Source of the DNA: Legionella israelensis
GTDB taxonomy: Bacteria > Pseudomonadota > Gammaproteobacteria > Legionellales > Legionellaceae
Reading direction: 5' to 3'
Assembly (NCBI RefSeq): GCF_004571175.1
Contig: NZ_CP038273.1
Span: 1,674,001-1,738,000, forward strand
DNA: 64,000 nt
Shown: piece by piece, positions 25,685 through 34,549 of the stretch
How positions within the stretch are numbered: the stretch's first letter is position 1
Layout of the letters: each line of letters opens with the position of its first letter
Translations under genes and position numbers: made by a program
Notes under the pieces: model-generated
What the model saw: the letters and a program-made list of their open reading frames with translations, nothing else
Database searches by the model: none
What the model was told of the DNA's origin: nothing

Positions 25685-27274
25685 ATGAAACAACAATCTG
25701 ACTTAACAGTAGAGCAATTACGCGAAGAAAATGCGCGTTTGTTGGCATTGTTGGCTCAGCAGGAAAGCACTATCGAAACGCTTCGCCACCAGCTGCACTT
25801 ATTCCGTAATGCACGCTTTGGCCGCAAAAGCGAAAAAGGTGTCGTGCCGGAACAAATGGCATTGCAATTTGACGAAGCAGAGCCATCCAGTGAACAGGAT
25901 GAATCGACTGTTGAGCCTTCTCAAACTGAAACCATTACCTATACCCGTGCTAAAAAAGGCACAGGCCGCAAAGCACTGCCCAAGTCATTACCCTATGTTG
26001 AGCAGATTCATGACTTAAGCGATGAAGAAAAACATTGCGACTGTGGTTGTGAGTTAACTCATATTGGTGACGACATCTCAGAACAACTGGATGTTGTACC
26101 GCAAATGACCTTCCGTGTGGTTCATGTTCGTAAAAAATACGCTTGCAAGACATGTGAAGAAACCATTCAAACGGCCAAACTGCCGAAACAACCTATTCCA
26201 CAAAGCATTGCATCGTCTGGTTTACTGGCAGCAGTGATTGATGCCAAGTTTAACCGCCACATGCCGCTTTATCGCCAGGAGGCGATGTTTAAAGAAGCGG
26301 GCATTCCCGTTACCAGAGCAACGCTTTGCAACTGGGTGGTAAAAGCCGCTGATTTATTAACGCCGCTGGTTAAACTCATGGTTGCGGCCATTCACGATTA
26401 TGACATCGCTTATGCGGATGAAACACCCGTGCAGGTGCTCAAGCAGAAAAACAAACCGCCAACATCAAAATCCTATATGTGGCTATTCATTGGCGGTCCA
26501 CCGGATAAACGCTGTTATGTTTATCAGTACCATCCGTCACGCACTCACCAGATACCGGCTGATTTCTTTTCCGACTTCAGCGGCTACCTGCATGCTGACT
26601 GTTATGGTGGTTATGTCGCTTTAGACAAAGAAGACCATGTTACCCATGTTGCCTGTATGGCGCACGCCAGAAGGTATTTTGTCGATGTGGTCAAACTTGC
26701 CGGCAAGAAAAAAGGCATTGCCCATAAAGTCTTGACCTATTTTACCGAGCTTTATCAGCTGGAAGCTTCCCTCAAAGAGGCAAAGGCTGCACCAGACGAT
26801 ATTTATCAGGCAAGACAAAAAGAGGCCAAACCTATTCTTGATGAACTCAAAGACTTTGTTGAAGATAAAAAAATCAATATCCCACCGAAAAGCCCATTGG
26901 GCAAAGCCGTTCATTACCTGTTGACGCACTGGGTTGCGCTCAAACGATACCTTGACGATGGCCGTCTCGAAATAGATAACAACCGAACAGAGCGCTCCAT
27001 TAAACCTTTCGTCATCGGACGAAAAAACTGGCTCTTTCATGGCAACGAAACGGGCGCCAAAGCAGGTGCTATCCTCTATTCCCTCATCGAAACCTGTAAG
27101 CAACACCAGGTTGATGCTTTCGCATGGTTGAAATACGCACTGACCAACATCCAATATGCTGAAACCATCGAACAGCTCGAAGCTTTGCTGCCCTTTCATG
27201 TAAACCCTTCCGAACTTGAAAACATGCGCAGCTTACCTGCTTTGGAAATGCCTGAGAAGAGTGGGGTTAATTAA
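25685..27274 (+). CDS. tnpC: IS66 TnpC transposase
   Basis: 529 residues from ATG 25685; an upstream in-frame start at 25628 lacks support. Domains in order: an N-terminal leucine-zipper-like helix (LREENARLLALLAQQESTIE), a zinc-finger-like segment (CDCGCELTHIGDDISEQLD with a later CKTC), and the DDE catalytic core with YADETPVQVL, HADCYGGYVAL and RLEIDNNRTERSIKPFVIGR. It ends just inside the right inverted repeat. No defects seen. Confidence 0.95.
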   Translation: MKQQSDLTVEQLREENARLLALLAQQESTIETLRHQLHLFRNARFGRKSEKGVVPEQMALQFDEAEPSSEQDESTVEPSQTETITYTRAKKGTGRKALPKSLPYVEQIHDLSDEEKHCDCGCELTHIGDDISEQLDVVPQMTFRVVHVRKKYACKTCEETIQTAKLPKQPIPQSIASSGLLAAVIDAKFNRHMPLYRQEAMFKEAGIPVTRATLCNWVVKAADLLTPLVKLMVAAIHDYDIAYADETPVQVLKQKNKPPTSKSYMWLFIGGPPDKRCYVYQYHPSRTHQIPADFFSDFSGYLHADCYGGYVALDKEDHVTHVACMAHARRYFVDVVKLAGKKKGIAHKVLTYFTELYQLEASLKEAKAAPDDIYQARQKEAKPILDELKDFVEDKKINIPPKSPLGKAVHYLLTHWVALKRYLDDGRLEIDNNRTERSIKPFVIGRKNWLFHGNETGAKAGAILYSLIETCKQHQVDAFAWLKYALTNIQYAETIEQLEALLPFHVNPSELENMRSLPALEMPEKSGVN

Positions 27275-27330
27275 GCGTTTACATAAAATCATTCTTTTAA
27301 TCACAATAACAAAAAAGCAAAGAGGAATGT

Positions 27331-28013
27331 GTGTCTGAGATAGTTATATATACTGCAAAGGATGGACATATAGAGCTGGATGTCAGTCTTGCTGATGAAA
27401 CCATATGGCTTTCTCAGCAACAAATTGCGGAATTATTTGGCACTCAGCGTCCTGCTATTACTAAACACTTGCGAAATATTTTTAATTCTAATGAACTAGA
27501 CGAAAATTCAGTATGTTCCATTTTGGAACGTACTGCCAGTGACGGAATATAATACTAAATTTTATAATTTGGATGCTATTTTGTCTGTGGTTATCGCGTG
27601 AACTCAAATCAGGCAACACAATTCCGCATATGGGCAACCCAAGTACTCAAAGAGCATCTGATTCGCGGATACACGACTTATGACAAAAGGCTATCTGAGC
27701 GAGGTATAGGTGAATTACAGCAAACTGTAGAGTTATTACAGAAAACATTAATAAATCACGAATTAGTGAATGATCTAGGCCAAGAAGCAATTCAAATTAT
27801 ACTGTCTTATGAGTTAACTTATCAAGCTGCATTGTCAGCGATTGAGTCATTAAAGAAGGCAGTTTTATGTTTCTACTTTATCTCAAATCACAATCTTTAC
27901 CGATTAAGTTCAATGAAAACGGTTTAATTGCACTTGCTCTATTGGTTGCGGAAAGTAACCCTACTCAGAAAGATATTATTATTCGTTTAGTTGTGAATTT
28001 GCTTGTTGATTAA
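27331..28013 (+). pseudogene. RhuM-family gene, frameshifted and internally deleted
   Basis: Begins at GTG 27331 and reads as RhuM for 74 codons, to ERTASDGI, where bases are missing in the GKRY region and the frame is lost. It resumes near 27598 (NSNQATQFRIWATQVLKEHL) and breaks again near 27860. A last piece, KFNENGLIALALLVAESNPT, then QKDIIIRLVVNLL, matches the C-terminal end of RhuM. The central Fic-like part is deleted. It faces the opposite way to the copy at 23.3-23.9 kb. Confidence 0.75.
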
Positions 28014-28178
28014 TTAAGCTTAAGTCTGGATGCCCGATTTTTAATTCACTGGTAATAATATTGATTTTGGAACCGCCCTAGATGCGGTTATGAATTTTAT
28101 GCAGAACTCTTATAAGCTTTGGGTTCTGGGCGATTTGAAACAAATCTGAGCGGAACCTTTTTATGCACTAGATGCCCG

Positions 28179-28511
28179 TCACTTATTTTTAGCTGCCTTG
28201 GATTTTAATATTTCCGAAAGTTGTTGCATAGCAAGATGTTTTTCTCTCGCACGCCCAGAACGAATTGCATCAATCAAGGTTAACAAATCATAAAATAAAG
28301 GATTGGGGTGTTTTGTAATAGACTCTGGGACAGAAGAGTATAAAGGCTTGAGAGCGACACCTCGTTCCTCTCCTTCTCCATAAGGCCAAACAGGGATTGG
28401 ATCATTTCCCCTTATAATCTGCTCTTTTAAGAGAGCTGCGTAGTTTGTAGGTATGCCCCGAACGATTCCTCCCAATTTAACCGGAAAAATATATGAAGAA
28501 AAACTCTTCAC
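28179..28511 (-). CDS. Hypothetical 110-residue protein
   Basis: Family not recognised. It contains YIFPVKLGGIVRGIPTNYAA near the N-terminus, GNDPIPVWPYGEGEERG in the middle and an arginine-rich helix (DAIRSGRAREKHLAMQQL) at the end. The composition suggests the C-terminal part of a larger winged-helix or nucleic-acid-related protein, so it may itself be truncated. A shorter duplicate of its 3' end is at 24079-24199. Confidence 0.4.
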   Translation of the reverse strand: MKSFSSYIFPVKLGGIVRGIPTNYAALLKEQIIRGNDPIPVWPYGEGEERGVALKPLYSSVPESITKHPNPLFYDLLTLIDAIRSGRAREKHLAMQQLSEILKSKAAKNK

Positions 28512-28789
28512 AGGCTTGAAGAATAGGCTGAGGTTTTTCCGTTGATATTAGAAGAGATAATCAAAGCAATTAAAAGTAATAAATAAATCAGCTTATATCC
28601 AAAACTTAGTAAAAATAGATCTTAATTTATTCAATATGAAGCTCTTTGATGGCTGGAAAAAGCTCGCCAACCTCTACTTTTAGGCTCTACCCCAAATAAG
28701 TGCCTAGTACAACGTTTCACTGATTCTGTCCTGCATAGGGATGTGTGCTAATCTTCCGCGTTCTTGAGGCACATTGGAAAGTAGGCACA

Positions 28790-29035
28790 CATGGAAAAGT
28801 ATATCGTAAAACTAACTGCGGAAGAACGATGTGAATTATTGGAGTTAATTCGAATGGGAAAAAAGCAGCTAATAAATTAATGCGCGCGCGAGTTTTATTA
28901 TCCGCAGATGAAAATGATGCAAAATTAAAACAAAAAACAGATGAAGTAATAGTCACAGAAATGCATGTGAGCAGTAAAACAGGGCTCGGATTCGTCAACG
29001 ATTTGTAGAGGAGAGCATCAGGAAGCCACAAAACG
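28790..29035 (+). pseudogene. N-terminal fragment of an IS630-family transposase
   Basis: ATG 28790 opens MEKYIVKLTAEERCELLELI, an IS630-type N-terminal helix-turn-helix. It is frameshifted near the GKKAANKLMRARVLLSAD segment, and ends around EMHVSSKTG...RIRQRFVEE. The DDE catalytic part is absent. Confidence 0.6.
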
Positions 29036-29485
29036 CTTACTTCAAAAAGATAGTATCATCCTGTTTGAAACAACCATAATGTATCAAAAGTACCTTGCAA
29101 AATATTCAACATACTGTGAGATATACTGAAATTGCTGCCGTTAAATTTAAAGAATTTTGAGATGATTAATATTTGTCCGTAAATTTCTGGGGTTTATGGC
29201 TAGACACCCATCCTAACTTCATTTTGCAACGGACCCGACACTAATCGTTAATAATGTCGAGTTAAAGATGGAGTGCAAATTGGTAAACAATCAGCGATGG
29301 ACGCCGCCTGATACCATATACCACATTTGACAATGGCGCTCTGTTGTGTATAATATCAATCCATATTGATTGGATATTTAATAAAACATCAGATGTTCGT
29401 CTTTAAATGGGAAGGAAGAAAAAGAAGATAAGTTCAAAAACCGATCACATATCAATAAATTAAACTTCTCTAATAGGATGATGTA
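29036..29485. other. Gap upstream of the F-box gene
   Basis: No gene recognised. Traces such as VRYTEIAAVKFKEF before a stop suggest a decayed coding region on the plus strand. The region 29380-29480 is AT-rich and should hold the promoter of the F-box gene. Confidence 0.35.
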
Positions 29486-30481
29486 ATGACAAAAATCACA
29501 GACCTGCCAACTGACCCAATTTTAGAGATATTTCAATTCATGTCTCCAAAAGATGTTGTCCATTTTCTCTCAACAAACAAACAATATAGACAATTTGATG
29601 AAAGTCCTAATTTTTGGAAAGTCATGTTAAAGATACATTTTCCTGATTACCCGGTTTCATCAGAAAACAAAGAACTTGACTTCAAAAAAGTTTTTAAGTC
29701 CTGTTACAAAAGCCTTGTACCCGAAAGTAAATATCACGCTGTAATGAATATAAAGGAATCTCCAGATTGTGATAAAGATATGGAGCCAGGAAAGTTTTTT
29801 CAACAGTTGGTCACTTTATTTAACCAAAACATCAATCAAACCAATCCAGGTCCTCATATACATATTGCTGAAAATGGAAAACCTTTATCTAGTCATACCG
29901 TAGTTGGCGGCGGTTTTCATGCCATTTTAGAATTAGCTTTACCGGAAAATTTTAGCTTGGAATTTGAATCATGTAATGGGCTCTACATTCCTAAAGAACA
30001 AATTACTATAGACAATATTGTATCTTGCGACGACACAGTTAATCCTTTGCGAAAAGCAGCGCAGGAGCCGGCTAAAGACATGGACTTGGATGTAATGAAA
30101 TCTTTATTAAAAGGGATATCGATTAAAACAAAACAACAAATGAACTATTTTCTTGCAGACAAATCAAGGTTGGTCAGCGGCTTATTTAAAAAAGCTACAG
30201 GTCAGGAAAAAACAAACGTTGAGCTTAATAAAGAGATGGAGAAAATAATTGAAGAATCCAAGAGCGTCATGGATTTATTAAAAGGTGTCCACACCATCTC
30301 TCAACAAGCCTATGAATCTGCTTTTGGAAATTTCACCAAAGGGTTAAAAGATTTCTTTAATGCCATTGGAATCAAAAATTATGATAGAAAGGATTCCATG
30401 CTTGATTTTCTGAAAAAATGCCAGGAATATGAACTGATTTCAACGGTGCCACTTGAATCATTCCCAGCGGCATCAAAATAA
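29486..30481 (+). CDS. F-box protein, candidate Dot/Icm effector
   Basis: 331 residues. Residues about 4-50 form a eukaryotic F-box: ITDLPTDPILEIFQFMSPKD, then VVHFLSTNKQYRQF and NFWKVMLKIHFP. F-boxes bind Skp1 and recruit proteins to host SCF ubiquitin ligases; several Legionella effectors do this. The rest has no family I recognise; from about 205 it is helical and Lys/Glu-rich and could bind the target. No signal peptide. It is a single gene, ending next to an IS4 relic. Confidence 0.82.
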   Translation: MTKITDLPTDPILEIFQFMSPKDVVHFLSTNKQYRQFDESPNFWKVMLKIHFPDYPVSSENKELDFKKVFKSCYKSLVPESKYHAVMNIKESPDCDKDMEPGKFFQQLVTLFNQNINQTNPGPHIHIAENGKPLSSHTVVGGGFHAILELALPENFSLEFESCNGLYIPKEQITIDNIVSCDDTVNPLRKAAQEPAKDMDLDVMKSLLKGISIKTKQQMNYFLADKSRLVSGLFKKATGQEKTNVELNKEMEKIIEESKSVMDLLKGVHTISQQAYESAFGNFTKGLKDFFNAIGIKNYDRKDSMLDFLKKCQEYELISTVPLESFPAASK

Positions 30482-30934
30482 AATTCTATCCAAGGATGAG
30501 TGATAGTAAGGGATGATTCACTCGTTAATATTTTTTACGAGAATTTTAACCAATCGTTTCTATTTTCGACAAAACCGGTTTTGTCAGCGTCCTACCGTTG
30601 AAACAGCTCTCGATGCGTATCGCTCAATGGGTGAAAGCCCCGGACTGACGTGGTTTAGTTGATTTGGACAACCATAAAAAACAACAAAGACCAAGAGCTA
30701 GCTTCTTCAAATACGGCCTGGATTTTATTCGCGATAAATTCAGCGCCTTTTATTGCAAAATCGCTGAGTTTAGAAAAATTATCAGACAACTTGTCCCCGA
30801 AAATATACAAATAGGAGTTGACTCATGAGGTTTTGTCCTGCACAGAGGAGGACTAATTGGTTTTTTAGGGACCTAATGTTTTCTTAAGCTTAGCTATTGT
30901 ATTATTCTCCAACTAATCTAATTGAGAAAAACGC
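30482..30934 (+). pseudogene. Gap containing an IS4-like transposase C-terminal remnant
   Basis: At about 30672-30826 one frame reads HKKQQRPRASFFKYGLDFIR and AEFRKIIRQLVPENIQ before a stop, which resembles the end of IS4-family transposases from Legionella. Upstream pieces are in other frames. A weak stem (GAGTGA...TCACTC followed by a T-run, 30498-30528) may terminate the F-box gene. Confidence 0.5.
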
Positions 30935-31558
30935 ATGTTTAAAAAACCAACCTCTGAACAGGAAAAAAAAGAAATATCACAAGAAGATATTTCGTCTCTA
31001 ATCAAAACAGGTTTAAGTAGTGTCATGTCGAAGTTACATACCGCTCCAAACAGCCTCGTATTATCAAAGCACTACTATAATTCTCTGGAGGAGCTTTTGA
31101 AAAACAATTTATCCGGATTTAGACCAAGCCGAAGCCAGGCTGGATGTACTGTTCTTACCGTTGTAGCAAATATAGATAAAAACACAGGAAAGATAAGCAC
31201 AGCAAACATGGTATTGAGCAACGCCTATCTTCATCAGTTAAATAACAGTTTTTCTTATTATCGCTTAAATTTACCAAACGCCATGCTAGAAATCGCGGAA
31301 AAATATGCCTTAACTTCACAGGCAGCTACATTAAAGACAACACTCCTTCTTCATGAATTACAAGAGAAATTAAAGGAAGGCATAAAGGCATTCGAAGAGA
31401 ATTCACGTGAAATGGCAAAACAATACATTACCGAAGATGAATCCGAATATGAAAAAGCATGTGATAAAAAATACGATGAACTTGCTTTTAATGCCATATT
31501 CAAGCGCGATGAAGCAAACCATGAGGATAGCTTTGACAAGAAATATGATAGGTTTTAA
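30935..31558 (+). CDS. Hypothetical 207-residue protein, duplicated (right copy)
   Basis: Nearly identical to the protein at 21251-21874; differences are scattered single residues (for example NSLVLSKHYYNS versus NSFVLSKHYYHS, and Lys for Asn in IFKRDE). Both frames are intact at full length. No domain recognised. The charged helical C-terminus (ESEYEKACDKKYDELAFNA) is the most distinctive part. Its retention, while neighbours in both arms decayed, hints that it is functional. Confidence 0.65.
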   Translation: MFKKPTSEQEKKEISQEDISSLIKTGLSSVMSKLHTAPNSLVLSKHYYNSLEELLKNNLSGFRPSRSQAGCTVLTVVANIDKNTGKISTANMVLSNAYLHQLNNSFSYYRLNLPNAMLEIAEKYALTSQAATLKTTLLLHELQEKLKEGIKAFEENSREMAKQYITEDESEYEKACDKKYDELAFNAIFKRDEANHEDSFDKKYDRF

Positions 31559-31710
31559 AACGCTATTGCCCACAATTAACCCATAGGGATTCTCTCCTAC
31601 GGGTTACTCTCCCCTAGCTCTTTCAATCTCACTGCAAATTTTAAAATCTTCAAAGTCAGATTTTTCATCCAAGATAGACCGAACATGGCTTTTCTTGAAT
31701 GACTAAATGG

Positions 31711-32139
31711 CTACTCCAGCTTTTTAAGCCAGAACACCAGAGGTTTCATACTCATCGTTTTCTCTCCAATTTCCCGCCAACCGAAATGTTGCCATACCTG
31801 ATCTAAGGGTATGTACACTTGGGGGCGTCGCGGATCATTTGCTGAGCGTTCAACGGCGCAAAATGTCGCTGTTTGGCTTCCATATTGCCTGGCGACTGCT
31901 TCGCGTTTTCTGAAAAAAACGGCGATAGATATTCTGACCACGATAAGCCGGTAATAAAACCGATTCACCAAAATAAAAATATCCTTGATGTTCATCCCCT
32001 GCTCAATAAAAGGGACTTGGCATTCCTCCGGTTCAAACTCTAAAGAAATGGCTGTAGATGCACCTACCACCTGTTTTTGATCAAATACTAACACCATGAT
32101 GCTTTCCGAGCAGGCCAGATAAAAAGAATAATGAAACAC
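31711..32139 (-). pseudogene. GNAT acetyltransferase gene, N-terminus lost and frameshifted (right-arm copy)
   Basis: Contains the GNAT middle and end: SIMVLVFDQKQVVGASTAIS, FRKREAVARQYGSQTATFCA, NDPRRPQVYIPLDQVWQHFG and KPLVFWLKKLE. The acetyl-CoA loop between VPFIEQGMNIKDIF and the AVARQYG helix is out of frame. The 5' end is fused to the start of the inverted DUF5993 copy. The missing N-terminal half is present in the left arm at 20945. Confidence 0.65.
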
Positions 32140-32447
32140 AGCAATAAAAAGATCAAAGCCATCATCAAGCTTTCTCCTTGGAAAAAATATAATCGTTGAG
32201 ATAAATTAGTTTTGGCTTAATCTGATCAGTCTCCGGCTTTTAAGAAAGGTATGTCAAGTCAAGTTTACGATGTGCGACAGGATAACCCTCCTTTTTAATT
32301 GATAATATATCAACTCGTGATATAATTAAACAATGAATACAGAAGATCATTCTTTAAAAAATTTGTTAGAGCTTGATGGCGAGAGAATCGTAATAGATGA
32401 AGAGCTTGGATTGTGGGTTAAATTCGAAGTAATTGAAACGTCGACTA

Positions 32448-33279
32448 GGGCGTGTTTTTAAAGTTTTTCAAACGATTAAAAATCTGATAAAAAGACTCCA
32501 TACTGAAAATGGAGCAAATGGATGTCAAGATTTGTTATTGATGACAAAATGTGGATCAAATTAGAAGAATTACTTCCTGCTCCGAAAGGTCGCCATGGGG
32601 AAAATGATCGATTATTTATTGAAGCAGTTTGTTGGATAATCAGGACTGGTGCGCCCTGGAGAGATTTACCGCCAGATTATGGGAAATGGCAAAGTGTTTA
32701 CGGTCGTTACAATAGGTGGGTAAAAAAGGGAAATTTCAATGGAATTCTTGAAATTTTAAAAAAAAGATGGCGATCACGAATGGCACATGATGGATGGTAG
32801 TATTGTTAGGGCACATCAACATGCGGCAGGTGCGATAGGGGGTCAGGACTATCAAGCACTTGGACGGTGTCGCGGCGGATTTAGCTCGAAAATTCATGCA
32901 AAAGTAGATTCATTTGGGCTCCCATTAGGATTTATATTAACCGGTGGCCAAGAACATGAAATAAAGATGGCGAAAGATTTATTGAGTGAAGATAAAAGTG
33001 AATATTTATTAGCTGATCGCGCTTACGATAGCAATGAATTTAGAGAAGAGTTGGCAAGGCGCGGAGTTGAGACCGTTATTCCAAGTAAAAAGAACCGATA
33101 CCTTTTTATTGAGCATGACGCTCATATTTATAAAGAAAGGAATCATATCGAGCGATTTTTTAACAGAATCAAAGGGTTCAGAAGAATTGCTACGCGGTAT
33201 GATAAAACTGCCGCCATGTTTTTAGGTGCTTTAACTGTGATAAGTATTTTGCTGTGGCTGAAACTTTAAAAACACGCCC
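32448..33279 (+). mobile_element. IS5-family (IS427-like) insertion sequence, complete
   Basis: 832 bp bounded by inverted repeats GGGCGTGTTTTTAAAGTTT and its complement, flanked by TA on both sides (32446-32447 and 33280-33281). It encodes a transposase in two overlapping frames and splits the TumE gene. Confidence 0.9.
32522..33269 (+). CDS. IS5-family transposase in two overlapping frames
   Basis: The first frame (32522-32800, 92 aa) begins SRFVIDDKMWIKLEELLPAP and contains RTGAPWRDLPPDYGKW, the DUF4096 N-terminal part. The second (to 33269) holds the DDE core: HMMDGSIVRAHQHAAG, LLADRAYDSNEF and ERNHIERFFNRIKGFRRIAT. A run of eight A bases (about 32756-32763) just before the overlap is the likely slippage site; the change needed is +1 (or -2), which loss of one A in the transcript would give. 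Confidence 0.88.
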
Positions 33280-33530
33280 TAGATCACAAGGCATTAAATA
33301 CTCATTGACTTTACATGATAAATCTAAAAAAGAATCATGGGATTTGATAATAGTCATGAGATTGAGTATGGCTCAAAGAGAGGTGTTAGACCTAAGAGAA
33401 CGTTTGATCATTGGCATTATGATGAAAGTGATCGAGGAAGACCATACAATTACATTAATGCAGGCAAGTTACTTGAAGATTTTTGGAAAGAAGTTGATAA
33501 GCGTGTTGATGCGCTTAAGGAGAGTAGATA

Positions 33531-33926
33531 ATGAACAAAGCTAAAATTGGTATTATGCCCCTTGAGCAATATAAACAACGAACAATTGCAATTGCAAAAG
33601 GGAAATATAAACCCAAAAGTGATGAGCCAAAAATATGGTTTACATCAATGAAATCATTAGCAAATGTACTATCAGAAGAAAATCAACATTTACTCAGGTT
33701 AATCATCGAAAATGAACCTAAGTCTGTTTCTGATTTGGAGGCATTAACTGGCTATAAACGCAAGGCTAATAATATACTGAGAACACTAAGAACAATGGAA
33801 CAGTATGGGCTGGTTAAGCTAGAAGAAAGTCCACATAAAATTCATAGAGGAAGGGTACCTTTAATGCCTAAGGCGTTGTATGACGAGTTTGATGTGGAAT
33901 TTTCCCTTCAGAGAGTCGGAGGTTAA
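33531..33926 (+). CDS. TumA/HVO_A0114-type winged-helix antitoxin
   Basis: 131 residues. A winged-helix segment occupies about 55-110: HLLRLIIENEPKSVSDLEAL, then TGYKRKANNILRTLRTMEQY and GLVKLEES. This matches the HVO_A0114 family of DNA-binding proteins that pair with TumE. Its ATG overlaps the toxin stop, so the locus was an operon with toxin first. The toxin is broken, so this is an orphan antitoxin, possibly still repressing its promoter. Confidence 0.75.
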   Translation: MNKAKIGIMPLEQYKQRTIAIAKGKYKPKSDEPKIWFTSMKSLANVLSEENQHLLRLIIENEPKSVSDLEALTGYKRKANNILRTLRTMEQYGLVKLEESPHKIHRGRVPLMPKALYDEFDVEFSLQRVGG

Positions 33927-33931
33927 TACGA

Positions 33932-34150
33932 ATGAAGAAATATTTGGTGTATATTTTTCAAAATGGAACTTTATATACTGGCTATACTGATAATTTAGAA
34001 AAAAGGTATAAGGCCCATCAAAGTGGAACTGGTAGCGAATACACTAGCACCTCATCCTTTAAATATATAGATCAATAAGTTAAACTTCAAATCTAGACAA
34101 AAGGAACAAATTGGATTTGGCGGGGTTGGAGTAGATCAACTATTTGCTAA
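33932..34150 (+). pseudogene. GIY-YIG nuclease-domain remnant
   Basis: ATG 33932 opens MKKYLVYIFQNGTLYTGYTD, then NLEKRYKAHQSGTGSEYT, a GIY-YIG N-terminus of the small YhbQ/UvrC-like type. It stops at 34078. A piece in another frame, NKLNFKSRQKEQIGF, matches the end of the domain. The central part is deleted. Confidence 0.6.
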
Positions 34151-34549
34151 TGAAGTAGGTGATAGCTTACAAGTTATGGCGATGGGTTCCTTAGAAAGCG
34201 CCTTAAGCAGAAATTCCCGGGTTGTGTGGCAATGTATCCATTAAAGAGATATTTCGTTACGTTAGACCAAGTGAAGATGAAATGCTACGATCGAATCTTT
34301 ATTTAATAACTAAAAATCGGTTACAACAATAATGTGCAGCAACAAATAATTTGAAGCAATTCTTCGTGATGAAATGAAGAATGAGTATCACTCTTATCAA
34401 GAAGGCAAGCTTTAGAACTGACACGATCGTATCCTATTAATTTTGCCATTCTATTTTCTCATAATATTTGAAGAGATTTTTTGTGTTGTTATTTTTAATT
34501 ATTTGTTTATAATACGCACACATTATCCATTTAAAAACCATATGGAATT
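34151..34549. other. Gap with promoter of the SidE-family gene
   Basis: Contains an open trace VDQLFANEVGDSLQVMAMGS without family assignment. TTGTTA at 34486-34491 and TATAAT at 34508-34513, separated by 16 bases, form a good promoter about 40 bases upstream of the SidE-family start. Other sequence is unremarkable. Confidence 0.45.

Larger units (their letters stand above)
24814..27282 (+). mobile_element. IS66-family insertion sequence, complete
   Basis: 2469 bp with terminal inverted repeats starting GTAAGCGCTTAATTAACC (left) and GTAAACGCTTAATTAACC (right, reversed). It is flanked by an 8-bp direct repeat ATAAAATC at 24806-24813 and 27283-27290, the size expected for IS66. It carries the usual tnpA, tnpB and tnpC genes in order. 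It is inserted just upstream of the second RhuM copy. Confidence 0.95.
30868..32281 (-). repeat. Right arm of the large inverted duplication
   Basis: 30868-31743 is the inverted counterpart of 21068-21960, and 32115-32281 of 19979-20146. Between the two parts it keeps the middle of the GNAT gene, but DsbB and most of DUF5993 are deleted. Differences between arms are mostly single bases, some in homopolymers. Confidence 0.8.
32333..33531 (+). pseudogene. TumE-family toxin gene interrupted by an IS5 element and a frameshift
   Basis: The first 38 codons (MNTEDHSLKNLLELDGERIV onward) run into the IS at 32448. After removing the IS and one TA, the frame continues exactly as TSTRSQGIKYSLTLHD, the TumE core (formerly DUF6516). 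A second lesion follows: a run of six A at 33326 shifts the frame, and one extra A would restore RIMGFDNSHEIEYGSKRG to the stop. The stop overlaps the antitoxin start (TAATG). TumE/TumA is a type II toxin-antitoxin family. The toxin is therefore inactive as read. Confidence 0.7.

Noticed and set aside
26621-27199. Minus-strand open frame of 192 codons
   Set aside because: It is the antisense shadow of the IS66 tnpC gene.
28717-29031. Minus-strand 104-codon frame
   Set aside because: It is antisense to the IS630 transposase fragment.
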